From Mastacembelus armatus (Eukaryota > Chordata > Actinopteri > Synbranchiformes > Mastacembelidae): a DNA stretch of 64,000 nucleotides. Where the stretch lies: contig NW_022872901.1 in NCBI RefSeq assembly GCF_900324485.2, forward strand, positions 1 through 64,000. Reading direction: 5' to 3'. The notes under the pieces were generated by a model. It did not search any database. It had not been told where the DNA came from and was given only the letters and a program-made list of their open reading frames with translations. Of the stretch, positions 1-12,749 are shown in pieces. The stretch's first letter is position 1. Every line of letters begins with the position of its first letter. A program made the position numbers and the translations under genes.

Positions 1-3000
1 TATGACTGTGCAACGAATCGAGTCGCAGCTCGTTCTGTGCTGTGGTCATTGTTCATTGAACGAGACTGAAGCCATATAGGACTAGGAGAGACACGTCTGC
101 AGTTTAAATCAATGTGTTCATATCACATGTTTTGAGTATAAATGCGTTGAAATGAAGCCTTTTGGCAGCACCTTATTGATTTTAGAAAATGCATTATATT
201 ATTATCACTAATTATTTTTGGGCATGGGCATGATAATCCATATCCAAAGTGAATATCAACTGTACCGCTTCGTAGTTATGACTATGCAACGAATCGAGTC
301 GCAGCTCGTTCTGCGCTGTGGTCATCATTCATTGAACGAGACTGAAGCCATATAGGACTAGGAGAGACGCGTCTGCAGTTTAAATCAATGTGTTCATATC
401 ACATATTTTGAGTGTAAATGAGTTGAAATGAAGCCTTTTGGCAGCACCTTATTGATTTTAGAAAATGCATTATATTATTATCACGATGACTTTTGGGCAT
501 GGGCATGATAATCCATATACAAAGTGAATATCAACTTACGTATCAACTGTACCACTTCGTAGTTATGACTATGCAACGAATCAAGTCGCAGCTCGTTCTG
601 CGCTGTAGTCATTGTTCATTGAACGAGACTGAAGCCATATAGGAAGAGAGACGCGTCTGCTGTTTAAATCAATGTGTTCATTTCACATGTTTGAGTGTAA
701 ATGAGTTGAAATGAAGCCTGTGACTATTTTTGGCAGCACCTTATTGATTTTAGAAAATGCATTATATTATTATCACGATGATTTTTGGGCATGGGCATGA
801 TAATCCATATCCAAAGTGAATATCAACTTACGTATCAACTGTACCGCTTCGTAGTTATGACTATGCAACGAATCGAGTCGCAGCTCGTTCTGCGCTGTGG
901 TCATCGTTCATTGAACGAGACTGAAGCCATATAGGAAGAGAGACGCGTCTGCTGTTTAAATCAATGTGTTCATTTCACATGTTTTGAGTGTAAATGAGTT
1001 GAAATGAAGCCTCTGTGACTATTATTGGCAGCAACTTATTGATTTTAGAAAATGCATTATATTATTATCACGATGATTTTTGGGCATGGGCATGATAATC
1101 CATATCCAAAGTGAATATCAACTTACGTATCAACTGTACCGCTTCATGTAGTTATGACTGTGCAACGAATCAAGTCGCAGCTCGTTCTGCGCTGTGGTCA
1201 TCGTTCATTGAACGAGACTGAAGCCATATAGGAAGAGAGACGGGTCTGCTGTTTAAATCAATGTGTTCATTTCACATGTTTTGAGTGTAAATGAGTTGAA
1301 ATGAAGCCTTTTGGCAGCACCTTATTGATTTTAGAAAATGCATTATATTATTATCACGATGACTTTTGGGCATGGGCATGATAATCCATATCCAAAGTGA
1401 ATATCAACTTACATATCAACTGTTACCGCTTCGTAGTTATGACTGTGCAACGAATCGAAGTCGCAGCTCGTTCTGCGCTGTGGTCATCGTTCATTGAACG
1501 AGACTGAAGCCCATATAGGAAGAGGAGACGCGTCTGCTGTTTAAATCAATGTGTTCATTTCACATGTTTTGAGTGTAAATGAGTTGAAATGAAGCCTCTG
1601 TGACTATTTTTGGCAGCACCTTATTGATTTTAGAAAATGCATTATATTATTATCACGATGATTTTTGGGCATGGGATGATAATCCATATCCAAAGTGAAT
1701 ATAACTTACGTATCAACTGTACCACTTCGTAGTTATGACTATGCAACGAATCGAGTCGCAGCTCGTTCTGCGCTGTAGTCATTGTTCATTGAACGAGACT
1801 GAAGCCATATAGGAAGAGAGACGCGTCTGCTGTTTAAATCAATGTGTTCATTTCACATGTTTTGAGTGTAAATGAGTTGAAATGAAGCCTCTGTGACTAT
1901 TTTTGGCAGCACCTTATTGATTTTAGAAAATGCATTATATTATTATCACGATGATTTTTGGGCATGGGCATGATAATCCATATCCAAAGTGAATATCAAC
2001 TTACGTATCAACTGTACCGCTTCGTAGTTATGACTATGCAACGAATCAAGTCGCAGCTCGTTCTGTGCTGTAGTCATTGTTCATTGAACGAGACTGAAGC
2101 CATATAGGAAGAGAGACGCGTCTGCTGTTTAAATCAATGTGTTCATTTCACATGTTTTGAGTGTAAATGAGTTGAAATGAAGCCTCTGTGACTATTATTG
2201 GCAGCAACTTATTGATTTTAGAAAATGCATTATATTATTATCACGATGATTTTTGGGCATGGGCATGATAATCCTATACAAAGTGAATATCAACTTACGT
2301 ATCAACTGTACCGCTTCGTAGTTATGACTATGCAACGAATCGAGTCGCAGCTCGTTCTGCGCTGTGGTCATCGTTCATTGAACGAGACTGAAGCCATATA
2401 GGAAGAGAGACGGGTCTGCTGTTTAAATCAGTGTGTTCATTTCACATGTTTTGAGTGTAAATGAGTTGAAATGAAGCCTCTGTGACTATTTTTGGCAGCA
2501 CCTTATTGATTTTAGAAAATGCATTATATTATTATCACGATGATTTTTGGGCATGGGCATGATAATCCATATCCAAAGTGAATATCAACTTACGTATCAA
2601 CTGTACCGCTTCGTAGTTATGACTATGCAACGAATCGAGTCGCAGCTCGTTCTGCGCTGTGGTCATCGTTCATTGAACGAGACTGAAGCCATATAGGAAG
2701 AGAGACGCGTCTGCTGTTTAAATCAATGTGTTCATTTCACATGTTTTGAGTGTAAATGAGTTGAAATGAAGCCTCTGTGACTATTTTTGGCAGCACCTTA
2801 TTGATTTTAGAAAATGCATTATATTATTATCACGATGATTTTTGGGCATGGGCATGATAATCCATATCCAAAGTGAATATCAACTTACGTATCAACTGTA
2901 CCGCTTCGTAGTTATGACTATGCAACGAATCGAGTCGCAGCTCGTTCTGCGCTGTGGTCATCGTTCATTGAACGAGACTGAAGCCATATAGGAAGAGAGA

Positions 3001-6000
3001 CGGGTCTGCTGTTTAAATCAGTGTGTCATTTCACATGTTTTGAGTGTAAATGAGTTGAAATGAAGCCTCTGTGACTATTTTTGGCAGCACCTTATTGATT
3101 TTAGAAAATGCATTATAGTGCTATCACGATGATTTTTGGGCATGGGCATGATAATCCATATCCAAAGTGAATATCAACTTACGTATCCACTGTACCGCTT
3201 CGTAGTTATGACTGTGCAACGAATCGAGTCGCAGCTCGTTCTGCGCTGTAGGTCATCGTTCATTGAACGAGACTGACTCCATATAGGACGAGAGACGCGT
3301 CTGCTCTTTAAATCAATATGTGTTCATGTTTTGAGTGTAAATGAGTTGAAATGAAGCCTCTGTGACTATTTTTGGCAGCACCTTATTGATTTTAGAAAAT
3401 GCATTATATTATTATCACGATGATTTTTGGGCATGGGCATGATAATCCATATCCAAAGTGAATATCAACTTACGTATCAACTGTACCGCTTCGTAGTTAT
3501 GACTATGCAACGAATCAAGTCGCAGCTCGTTCTGCGCTGTGGTCATTGTTCATTGAACGAGACTGAAGCCATATAGGAAGAGAGACGCGTCTGCTGTTTA
3601 ACTCCAGTGTGTTCATTTCACATGTTTTGAGTGTAAATGAGTTGAAATGAAGCCTCTGTGACTATTTTTGGCAGCACCTTATTGATTTAGAAAATGCATC
3701 TATATGCATTACGATGATTTTTGGGCATGGGCATGATAATCCATATCCAAAGTGAATATCAACTTACGTATCAACTGTACCGCTCGTAGTTATGACTGTG
3801 CAACGAATCGAGTCGCAGCTCGTCTGCGCTGTGGTCATCGTTCATTGAACGAGACTGAAGCCATATAGGAAGAGAGACGGGTCTGCTGTTTAAATCAATG
3901 TGTCATTTCACTGTTTTGAGTGTAAATGAGTTGAAATGAAGCCTCCTGTGACTATTTTGTCAGCACCTTATTGGTTTTAGAAAATGCATTATAGTGCTAT
4001 CACGATGATTTTGGGCATGGGCATGATAATCCATATCCAAAGTGAATATCAACTTACGTATCAACTGTACCGCTTCGTAGTTATGACTATGCAACGAATC
4101 GAGTCGCAGCTCGTTCTGCGCTGTAGTCATTGTTCATTGAACGAGACTGAAGCCATATAGGAAGAGAGACGCGTCTGCTGTTTAAATCAATGTGTTCATT
4201 TCACATGTTTTGAGTGTAAATGAGTTGAAATGAAGCCTCTGTGACTATTTTTGGCAGCACCTTATTGATTTTAGAAAATGCATTATATTATTATCACGAT
4301 GATTTTTGGGCATGGGCATGATAATCCATATCCAAAGTGAATATCAACTTACGTATCAACTGTACCGCTTCGTAGTTATGACTATGCAACGAATCAAGTC
4401 GCAGCTCGTTCTGCGCTGTGGTCATCGTTCATTGAACGAGACTGAAGCCATATAGGAAGAGAGACGCGTCTGCTGTTTAAATCAATGTGTTCATTTCACA
4501 TGTTTTGAGTGTAAATGAGTTGAAATGAAGCCTCTGTGACTATTTTTGGCAGCACCTTATTGATTTTAGAAAATGCATTATATTATTATCACGATGATTT
4601 TTGGGCATGGGCATGATAATCCATATCCAAAGTGAATATCGACTTACGTATCAACTGTACCACTTCGTAGTTATGACTATGCAACGAATCAAGTCGCAGC
4701 TCGTTCTGCGCTGTAGTCATTGTTCATTGAACGAGACTGAAGCCATATAGGAAGAGAGACGCGTCTGCTGTTTAAATCAATGTGTTCATTTCACATGTTT
4801 TGAGTGTAGATTAGTTGAAATGAAGCCTCTGTGACTATTTTTGGCAGCAACTTATTGATTTTAGAAAATGCATTATATTATTATCACGATGATTTTTGGG
4901 CATGGGCATGATAATCCATATCCAAAGTGAATATCAACTTACGTATCAACTGTACCGCTTCGTAGTTATGACTATGCAACGAATCGAGTCGCAGCTCGTT
5001 CTGCGCTGTGGTCATCGTTCATTGAACGAGACTGAAGCCATATAGGAAGAGAGACGGGTCTGCTGTTTAAATCAGTGTGTCATTTCACATGTTTTGAGTG
5101 TAAATGAGTTGAAATGAAGCCTCTGTGACTATTTTTGGCAGCAACTTATTGATTTTAGAAAATGCATTATATTATTATCACGATGATTTTTGGGCATGGG
5201 CATGATAATCCATATCCAAAGTGAATATCAACTTACGTATCAACTGTACCGCTTCATGTAGTTATGACTGTGCAACGAATCAAGTCGCAGCTCGTTCTGC
5301 GCTGTGGTCATCGTTCATTGAACGAGACTGAAGCCATATAGGAAGAGAGACGGGTCTGCTGTTTAAATCAGTGTGTCATTTCACATGTTTCGAGTGTAAA
5401 TGAGTTGAAATGAAGCCTCTGTGACTATTTTTGGCAGCACCTTATTGATTTTAGAAAATGCATTATTATTATCACGATGATTTTTGGGCATGGGCATGAT
5501 AATCCATATCCAAAGTGAATATCAACTTACGTATCAACTGTACCGCTTCGTAGTTATGACTGTGCAACGAATCAAGTCGCAGCTCGTTCTGCGCTGTAGT
5601 ATTGTTCATTGAACGAGACTGAAGCCATATAGGAAGAGAGACGCGTCTGCTGTTTAAATCAATGTGTTCATTTCACATGTTTTGAGTGTAAATGAGTTGA
5701 AATGAAGCCTCTGTGACTATTTTGGCAGCACCTTATTGATTTTAGAAAATGCATTATATTATTATCACGACGATTTTTGGGCTATGGGCATGATAATCCA
5801 TATCCAAAGTGTATATCAACTTACGTATCAACTGTACCGCTTCTGTATTATGACTGTGCAACGAATCGAGTCGCAGCTCAGTTCTGCGCTGTGTTCATCG
5901 TTCATTGAACGAGACTGAAGCCATATAGGACTAGGAGAGACGCGTCTGCTGTTTAAATCAATGTGTTCATTTCACATGTTTTGAGTGTAAATGAGTTGAA

Positions 6001-6317
6001 ATGAAGCCTCTGTGACTATTTTTGACAACAACTTATTGATTTTAGAAAATGCATTATATTATTATCACGATGACTTTTGGGCATGGGCATGATAATCCAT
6101 ATCCAAAGTGAATATCAACTTACGTATCAACTGTACCGCTTCATGTAGTTATGACTGTGCAACGAATCAAGTCGCAGCTCGTTCTGCGCTGTGGTCATCG
6201 TTCATATAACGAGACTGAAGCCATATAGGACAACGAGAGACGCGTCTGCTGTTTAAATCAATGTGTTCATTTCACATGTTTTGAGTGTAAATGAGTTGAA
6301 ATGAAGCCTTTTGGCAG
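1..6317. repeat. Satellite array, about 290-bp monomer, about 22 copies
   Basis: Head-to-tail monomers of about 287-297 bp are recognised by recurring blocks such as gtcgcagctcgttctgcgct, gcgtctgctgtttaaatca and gggcatgggcatgataatcc. Counting the first block gives about 22 monomers. Differences are single bases and small indels, such as presence or absence of a ctgtgactat segment and one extra acttacgtatca segment. No coding capacity is credible; short ORFs here are chance. The same family resumes after the transposon at 8961 and again at 47,270. Confidence 0.95.
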
Positions 6318-6700
6318 ACCTCCGTGATGTTGGCCCCCCACCCAACGCAAAATTTCGCAAAAATATTCTCAATCGTTTGTGCTTCGTTTGTGCTGGTTTG
6401 TGCTGTAAAAATTTTCGTTTGTGCTGTTTTGGTTTTTTAGATATAAAAGATTTATTTAAAGGTCATTCTCCGGTCACTCAGCCCCCCCACATGCTCCAAA
6501 CTCACCCGAAATAGTCTCAATCGTTTGTGCTTCGTTTGTGCTGGTTTGTGCTGTAAAAATTTTCGTTTGTGCTGCCTCGGTTTTTAAAATATTAGACATT
6601 ACGTTTTTGGTGATGACGTCATCAGCCCCCCTACATGCTCCAAACTCACCCGAAATAGTCTCAATCGTTTGTGCTTCGTTTGTGCTGGTTTGTGCTGCTC
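6318..6700 (+). repeat. Left terminal inverted repeat with internal tandem units
   Basis: The TIR is itself built of three related units of about 160 bp, each containing ctcaatcgtttgtgcttcgt followed by a string of gtttgtgctg words. The second and third units share a stretch about atgctccaaactcacccgaa; a palindromic gatgacgtcatc lies between them. The inverse copy is at 8578-8960. Confidence 0.85.
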
Positions 6701-6720
6701 GAAGCTCCGTTTGTGCGGCT

Positions 6721-7627
6721 TTTTATTTTGCTTTTATTTAGCATTTTATTTTGGGTTGCTCACTTATTCACTTTCTTACCAAATTGTTTGATTCTAGTGA
6801 TGTTTTAATAGAACAACTCTTTATCAATATTTTTTGTAGTCGTTGTGGTGTTTATTAAAAGCAGCTCAATGTTCATCTGCTGTCAGACTCTTTTTCTGTC
6901 ACCGTCTTACTTAAAATAGATTTGTGCGAGAGCGCCATCAAGTCGTAGCTTTATGTAACTTCAGCACTTTTGTTCCCATCTGATTGACCTTATTTACGAG
7001 TATCGTCTGATACCCATCACTCCCACCACGAGGTGGCCCTCTTCAAGATGCTGTTGTGAAAATCAAGTTAGTAGAGGAAAAGTTGATAAAGTTACAAACT
7101 CAAATTTCTGGCCAATGTAAGTACAATGTTTTAACAGTGGTAACCATAAATTAGCCATGGTTCTTGCTAACCATAGTTTAACCATGGTATTTGTAGTAAA
7201 ACTGTTGTACAAACTGTAATGAATATGCCAAATAATAAAAGTTATGATACTTGGTTACTACTCTTACAATACTAAAACAAAGATTAATTTTTGTAAGGGT
7301 AACTTCAAGAACAACGGTACAGAATTCAAGTGAGGTAAGATTTCCAATGTTTATTGAACAAAAAACACATTGCTAATACTTGTATCACTTATATCACTAG
7401 CAATTAAATGCTAATTACAGTTGTACATATGACCCATGTTAGTTTTAGAATATGTTAAGCATTTAGGGATCAACATTACTCTATTGTTAGTAATATAAGA
7501 TATAACATATTATTACTAGATTGTCCTTATATTTGGGACAATACAGTAATACAGGTTTATACTATACATGACATTTTTGGAGTTAGGATTATTTAAGTGA
7601 GTAATTATGTTGTGCTTTCTGTGATAG
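6721..7627 (+). other. Interior of transposon upstream of the USP-like exon
   Basis: AT-rich sequence between the left TIR and the exon. I see an imperfect palindromic stretch of accatggt/ggttaac-type words at 7137-7190 and a donor-like gtaagt at about 7117, so part of this may be intron. No transposase motif was recognised. Confidence 0.4.
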
Positions 7628-8402
7628 TGTCACCTTTGCAAATTTTGTTTGTGGTGAGGACTCCAACAACCTCCTCCAGCTAGTGAAAACCATCAGCACA
7701 AAGGGTCTGAATGCACAGGCCTACATACAGAGGGCAGAGCTGCTGAGTGAAATATTCAACCCTGTCCAACTGAAGGTTGGTGCTCTCCAAATCGATACAC
7801 AGTGCCACATCTCCACTATCATTGAAAAATCAATGACAAAACATTCATGTGTTTACTTCACAAAGCAGTGCTCCTCACAGTATTGCAGTCTCAGCACACA
7901 AACAACAAGGCAAATACCATTTGTTTGTACTTCTGTTGCTGTACTACAGGCTTCTGGCATTGCTCATCTTCAGACTGCAGTGGAAGAAGGCCTTAACCTT
8001 CTGGAGTCCCCCTGCCTCAGGCCAGTCCAAAGTCCATTACAGTGTCCCTCTGCATTCAAGACAGACTCTACATCAGGACAAGAGCTCTGTGCAGGGAAAG
8101 TGTCTCACAGTTACAGTCTGGGAGAACTTCTGTGGATTGACACTGACGTGGGAAGTAATTCCATAGAATTTCCATTGAGTGAATTTCCCCCCAATCTGAT
8201 GCTCCAGGGAGAGAGACTTACTTTAAGGGCAGTCATCGCTTTCAAAGGAGGCTTAACGCAGGCTAGTCTTGGACATTATGTAGCCTACTGCAGGAGGTCT
8301 CCATATGTCTGGGAGATGTATGATGACCTGAGAAGTGGAGTGACAGGAGTGTCAGAAAAAAACAAAATCTGCCCACATGCAGTGTTATACACAAAGGATT
8401 GA
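7628..8402 (+). CDS. Transposon-borne exon, C-terminal half of a USP-like deubiquitinase fold
   Basis: A plus-strand exon opens after a plausible splice acceptor (tttctgtgatag, ending 7627) and stays open to TGA at 8400-8402. There is no good ATG at its start, so an upstream exon is expected; a donor-like gtaagt sits at about 7117 after a short lysine/glutamate-rich open stretch, but its phase does not fit this acceptor. The sequence matches the end of the peptidase C19 fold: paired cysteines (CSSQYC), then FPLSEFPPNL, a strand LRAVIAFKGG, the His box GHYVAYCRR at about 8271, W..YDD, and a final HAVLYTK strand. The N-terminal Cys box (G..N.GN.C) is not visible. Known for the family: these motifs place the catalytic His and Asp. 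Inferred: a captured or element-encoded deubiquitinase piece. Catalysis is not supported without the Cys box. Confidence 0.6.
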
Positions 8403-8577
8403 TTGCACTGTTTAAATTTAATCTCAAGTATTTTGTTATATGCCACACACCCTTGTTTTCCTACTCCTGTTTGGAGAAGCTGTTTCTGCTCTTCTGGAAG
8501 TCAGGCTCGATGGAGTGGATTATTCTGTGTGGCAGTTTTGGTTTGAAGACAGACATGGCCTGCACAAACGAAAATTT

Positions 8578-8960
8578 TTACAGCACAAACCAGCACAAAC
8601 GGAGCACAAACGATTGAGACTATTTCGGGTGAGTTTGGAGCATGTAGGGGGGCTGATGACGTCATCACCAAAAACGTAATGTCTAATATTTTAAAAACCG
8701 AGGCAGCACAAATGAAAATTTTTACAGCACAAACCAGCACAAACGAAGCACAAACGATTGAGACTATTTCGGGTGAGTTTGGAGCATGTGGGGGGGCTGA
8801 GTGACCGGAGAATGACCTTTAAATAAATCTTTTATATCTAAAAAACCAAAACAGCACAAACGAAAATTTTTACAGCACAAACCAGCACAAACGAAGCACA
8901 AACGATTGAGAATATTTTTGCGAAATTTTGCGTTGGGTGGGGGGCCAACTTCACGGAGGT
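8578..8960 (-). repeat. Right terminal inverted repeat
   Basis: Inverse of the left TIR with only a few substitutions, including the internal units, the gatgacgtcatc palindrome and the outer end. ORFs called across it are by-products of the repeated words. Confidence 0.85.
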
Positions 8961-10502
8961 TCTTGGCAGCACCTTATTGATTTTAGAAAATGCATTATAT
9001 TATTATCACGATGGTATTTGGGCATGGGCATGATAATCCATATCCAAAGTGAATATCAACTGTACCGCTTCGTAGTTATGACTGTGCAACGAATCGAGTC
9101 GCAGCTCCTTCTGTGCTGTGGTCATCGTTCATTGAACGAGACTGAAGCCATATAGGAAGAGAGACGCGTCTGCAGTTTAAATCAATGTGTTCATATCACA
9201 TATTTTGAGTGTAAATGAGTTGAAATGAAGCCTTTTGGCAGCACCTTATTGATTTTAGAAAATGCATTATATTATTATCACGATGATTTTTGGGCATGGG
9301 CATGATAATCCATATCCAAAGTGAATATCAACTTACGTATCAACTGTACCGCTTTATGTAGTTATGACTGTGCAGCGAATCGAGTCGCAGCTCGTTCTGC
9401 GCTGTGGTCATCGTTCATTGAATGAGACTGAAGCCATATAGGACTAGGAGAGACGCGTCTGCTGTTTAATCAATGTGTTCATATCACATGTTTTGAGTGT
9501 AAATGAGTTGAAATGAAGCCTTTTGGCAGCACCTTATTGATTTTAGAAAATGCATTATATTATTATCACGATGATTTTTGGGCATGGGCATTGTAATCCA
9601 TATACAAAGTGAATATCAACTTACGTATCCATTGTACCGCTTCGTAGTTATGACTGTGCAACGAATCAAGTCGCAGCTCGTTCTGCGCTGTGGTCATTGT
9701 TCATTGAACGAGAATGAAGCCATATAGGACTAGGAGAGACGCGTCTGCTGTTTAAATCAATGTGTTCTTTTCACATGTTTTGAGTGTAAATGAGTTGAAA
9801 TGAAGCCTCTGTGACTATTTTTGGCAGCACCTTATTGATTTTAGAAAATGCATTATATTATTATCACGATGATTTTTGGGCATGGGCATGATAATCCATA
9901 TACAAAGTGAATATCAACTTACGTATCAACTGTACCGCTTCGTAGTTATGACTGTGCAACGAATCGAGTCGCAGCTCGTTCTGCGCTGTGGTCATCGTTC
10001 ATTGAACGAGACTGAAGCCATATAGGAAGAGAGACGGGTCTGCTGTTTAAATCAGTGTGTTCATTTCACATGTTTCGAGTGTAAATGAGTTGAAATGAAG
10101 CCTCTGTGACTATTTTTGGCAGCACCTTATTGATTTTAGAAAATGCATTATATTATTATCACGATGATATTTGGGCATGGGCATGATAATCCATATCCAA
10201 AGTGAATATCAACTTACGTATCAACTGTACCGCTTTATGTAGTTATGACTGTGCAGCGAATCGAGTCGCAGCTCGTTCTGCGCTGTGGTCATCGTTCATT
10301 GAATGAGACTGAAGCCATATAGGACTAGGAGAGACGCGTCTGCTGTTTAATCAATGTGTTCATATCACATGTTTTGAGTGTAAATGAGTTGAAATGAAGC
10401 CTTTTGGCAGCACCTTATTGATTTTAGAAAATGCATTATATTATTATCACGATGATTTTTGGGCATGGGCATTGTAATCCATATACAAAGTGAATATCAA
10501 CT
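8961..10502. repeat. Satellite array resumes, about 5 monomers
   Basis: The same about 290-bp monomer family as 1-6317, continuing in phase after the transposon. It ends at about 10,500, where gaatatcaacttac passes directly into a LINE fragment. Two monomers (around 9361 and 10,240) share the variants gctttatgta and gtgcagcgaa, showing local duplication of a block of about 880 bp. Confidence 0.93.
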
Positions 10503-10825
10503 TACTTACTTACCACTGCTATGCAGATGACACTCAGTTATATCTATCTATTAAACCTGTTAACACAAACCAGTTAACCAGACTTCAAGCCTGTCTAACT
10601 GACATAAAGGCCTGGATGACCAGTAACTTTTTAATTTTAAACTCGGAGAAAACAGAAGTCATTATATTTGGGCCAAAATATCTCAGAAATAACTTTTCTC
10701 AAATAATAGCTACTCTAGATGGCATAACCCTGGCCTCTAGCACTACTGTAAAAAACCTTGGAGTTATTTTTGACCAGGACATGTCCTTTAACTCACACAT
10801 AAAACAAATCTCTAGAACTGCATTC
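10503..10825 (+). mobile_element. Fragment of CR1/L2-group LINE reverse transcriptase
   Basis: The translation contains [13 protein letters not shown] followed by an LN..KTEV motif and a NLGVIFDQDMSF block, the palm core of a reverse transcriptase. Only about 110 residues are present. The piece begins directly at the satellite edge and stops at about 10,825, where unrelated sequence with minus-strand exons begins. It is a different, more diverged copy than the full-length LINE at 15,345. Confidence 0.85.
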
Positions 10826-10829
10826 TTAC

Positions 10830-10929
10830 CTCTTTTGAACCCATGTTGTGTGAGTCTTGGAGATGTTTATCCAGACGGACAAGGGTTTTCTTCCCACATA
10901 TTTCACAATCCAAGTTTTTTGGGGTTCTT
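10830..10929 (-). pseudogene. Zinc-finger exon of a truncated gene (downstream exon)
   Basis: On the minus strand an exon lies between an acceptor (tttcataccaaag) and a donor (gag|gtaaga). It encodes a C2H2-type finger, CEICGKKTLVRLDKHLQDSH. Its phase matches the upstream exon at 11,021-11,142 exactly: the split codon forms CGA. No further downstream exon is possible, because LINE and satellite sequence begin at once, so the gene is cut off here. Function unknown; similar fingers occur in many transposon-derived fish genes. Confidence 0.5.
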
Positions 10930-11020
10930 TGGTATGAAATGAAAAAACAAGTCAGAAATCCATGCAAATAACAACACGGTATCTAGGCATAAACATTAAA
11001 GGAAAAATAATTAATCTCAC

Positions 11021-11142
11021 CGTGCAAGCCCATATTTCATGAGAAGCTGAAACTCCTCTCTGTTTGGAATTGTGTGGCAATCTCTTAGGTGTTGCTTCAA
11101 GTTGGAGAAGTTTCCAAAACACATTCCACACAATTTGTTTGC
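11021..11142 (-). pseudogene. Zinc-finger exon of a truncated gene (upstream exon)
   Basis: A minus-strand exon follows an acceptor (tttatccccag) and ends at a donor (cacg|gtgaga). It encodes CGMCFGNFSNLKQHLRDCH plus a short helix-like tail. A 91-bp intron separates it from the exon at 10,830-10,929, with matching phase. I did not find upstream exons with confidence. Confidence 0.5.
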
Positions 11143-12590
11143 CTGGGGATAAATCAAAATGACACTCCAAATTGAGGTTTCACATCTTCAGCGAAATGTC
11201 ATAAAGTAAACCCCCTGTTTTTATGTATTCACCATCTTTTTGAACTGGAAATGCAGAACACGTGTCCAAGAGGGTTAAGTGGGACAAGTATTCCCAATTT
11301 AAAAATGATGAAGGGAGAAAATAAAAATAAAAAAACCTTTCCAGGTGCATGCTGAGTTTGAGGCCTCCAGTGACCATCATACTGCCAAAAACTTAAAAGT
11401 TTTTGTTCTTTAACTGGTTTTCATCAGAACATGCACCAGTATAGACCAGTAATGGTTTGCCTGCTTACAATATCTTCCTTATGCTTACCTGCCTGCTAAT
11501 CACTTCCTGTATTTTTTTTGGTTGGCACCCACGGTTTGTGCATTTGTGCTCCCCCAATCCCCACTGTGCCTAACCTTCTTGGCAAGCACAGCAAAAATCA
11601 TGTCTTATCTGAAAGCACTTTAGGGCAGAATGTTGGACAACAATTAATTAGTCTGAAATTTATGTGTTATGTAGCTACCCAACTAGTCTAAAGTTCCATA
11701 TTTCAATCTTTTTTAAAGTGGCATAGATGAAAATTTGGAAAAATAAGTTGACTGTTCACATTTACATCTATGTTATAACATTTTCATGTACAGCACAAAT
11801 GCAATTAAAATGATCTTTCTTTAAGTTCAAAACTGCATAACAACACTGGTAATTGTGACATAGGGATGATACACACTGTAATAAGGCAAAATCAAACAAG
11901 TTTCAGCATATTGCTTTAATAAAAATTGATAAATTAGAGACTTAACTCTTACTCACCATGTGCTTGGTACTGCTGCTGAATTCCTATTTCCTGCTTGCAG
12001 AGGAAATCCAGGTTTACATCTACACGCAATAGCAGATCTATAGATTAAAATCTGGAAAGTAACTACATTATAGCTGGGGTTGACAAATACGCCAGCGCGT
12101 TTTTTGTCTGGGCGTTCAGTGTGTCTTTTGTCTTCTCAGGTAAATCACATGACTATTCATCCTGAGACACACCTTCTTGAATATGGATTTTCTGAAGAAA
12201 AAGTGTCTTAGAAAATTTAAAAAATTGTATTGTTTACTGTGAATGAGTGAACAAGATGACATTCACAACACTGTGAAGTAAACACTTTAGCCTGCAAGAT
12301 GCATTTCTCCAAAGTCTTGTGAACCAATGTTCTGTTTGTGTTTTATGGTCTTATTTCAGTGAATAAAAAACTGTAGTTTTGCACTAACCATGCATAAACA
12401 CTGTTTTCTCAAAAACACAATCATGTATAAACTTGCTGCTCACATATTATTGTTGCCAATTTTGTGCTGATTACAGTGTTATCAAACTTTAGACAGTAAT
12501 ATGTTTAAAAGACACTGAAAAAAGCACAAATGTCAGGACATGTCAAACTTGCCCAGGGCCCCAAAACCCCCTCAGACCCCAGAGGATTAA
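11143..12590. other. No gene recognised
   Basis: AT-rich sequence without a convincing ORF, splice pair or repeat. Earlier exons of the zinc-finger gene could lie here on the minus strand, but I could not identify them. Confidence 0.5.
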
Positions 12591-12745
12591 GAGGGAGAGA
12601 AAATATCAGAAACAGGAAGAGGTAGGACAAGAAATACACATGGAGAGAGCAAAAAGGGGAAGGACAGTAAGAGGAGGACAAGGCGGGAAAGAGAAAAAGA
12701 CTCAGAGGTTGAAAAAGAAAGAGGGGGCAACACAGAAAAAGCGTC
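12591..12745. repeat. Purine-rich low-complexity stretch
   Basis: The plus strand is almost entirely A and G with scattered C/T (gagagagcaaaaaggggaag-type words). The ORF across it is compositional. Confidence 0.6.
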
Positions 12746-12749
12746 TATC

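Larger units (their letters stand above)
6318..8960 (+). mobile_element. DNA transposon with long (about 380 bp) terminal inverted repeats
   Basis: The element interrupts a satellite monomer. The left end reads acctccgtgatgttggcc and the right end is its near-perfect inverse (ggccaacttcacggaggt). The inverted repeats run about 6318-6700 and 8578-8960. The flanks carry a 9-bp direct repeat with one mismatch (ttttggcag at 6309-6317, tcttggcag at 8961-8969), which reads as the target-site duplication. A 9-bp duplication with long TIRs resembles Mutator-like elements, but I see no transposase, so the superfamily is unassigned and the copy is probably non-autonomous. The interior holds an exon with a ubiquitin-specific-protease-like sequence. 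Confidence 0.85.

Noticed and set aside
1-6317. CRISPR-like array
   Set aside because: Units are contiguous 290-bp monomers without unique spacers, in a eukaryotic context.
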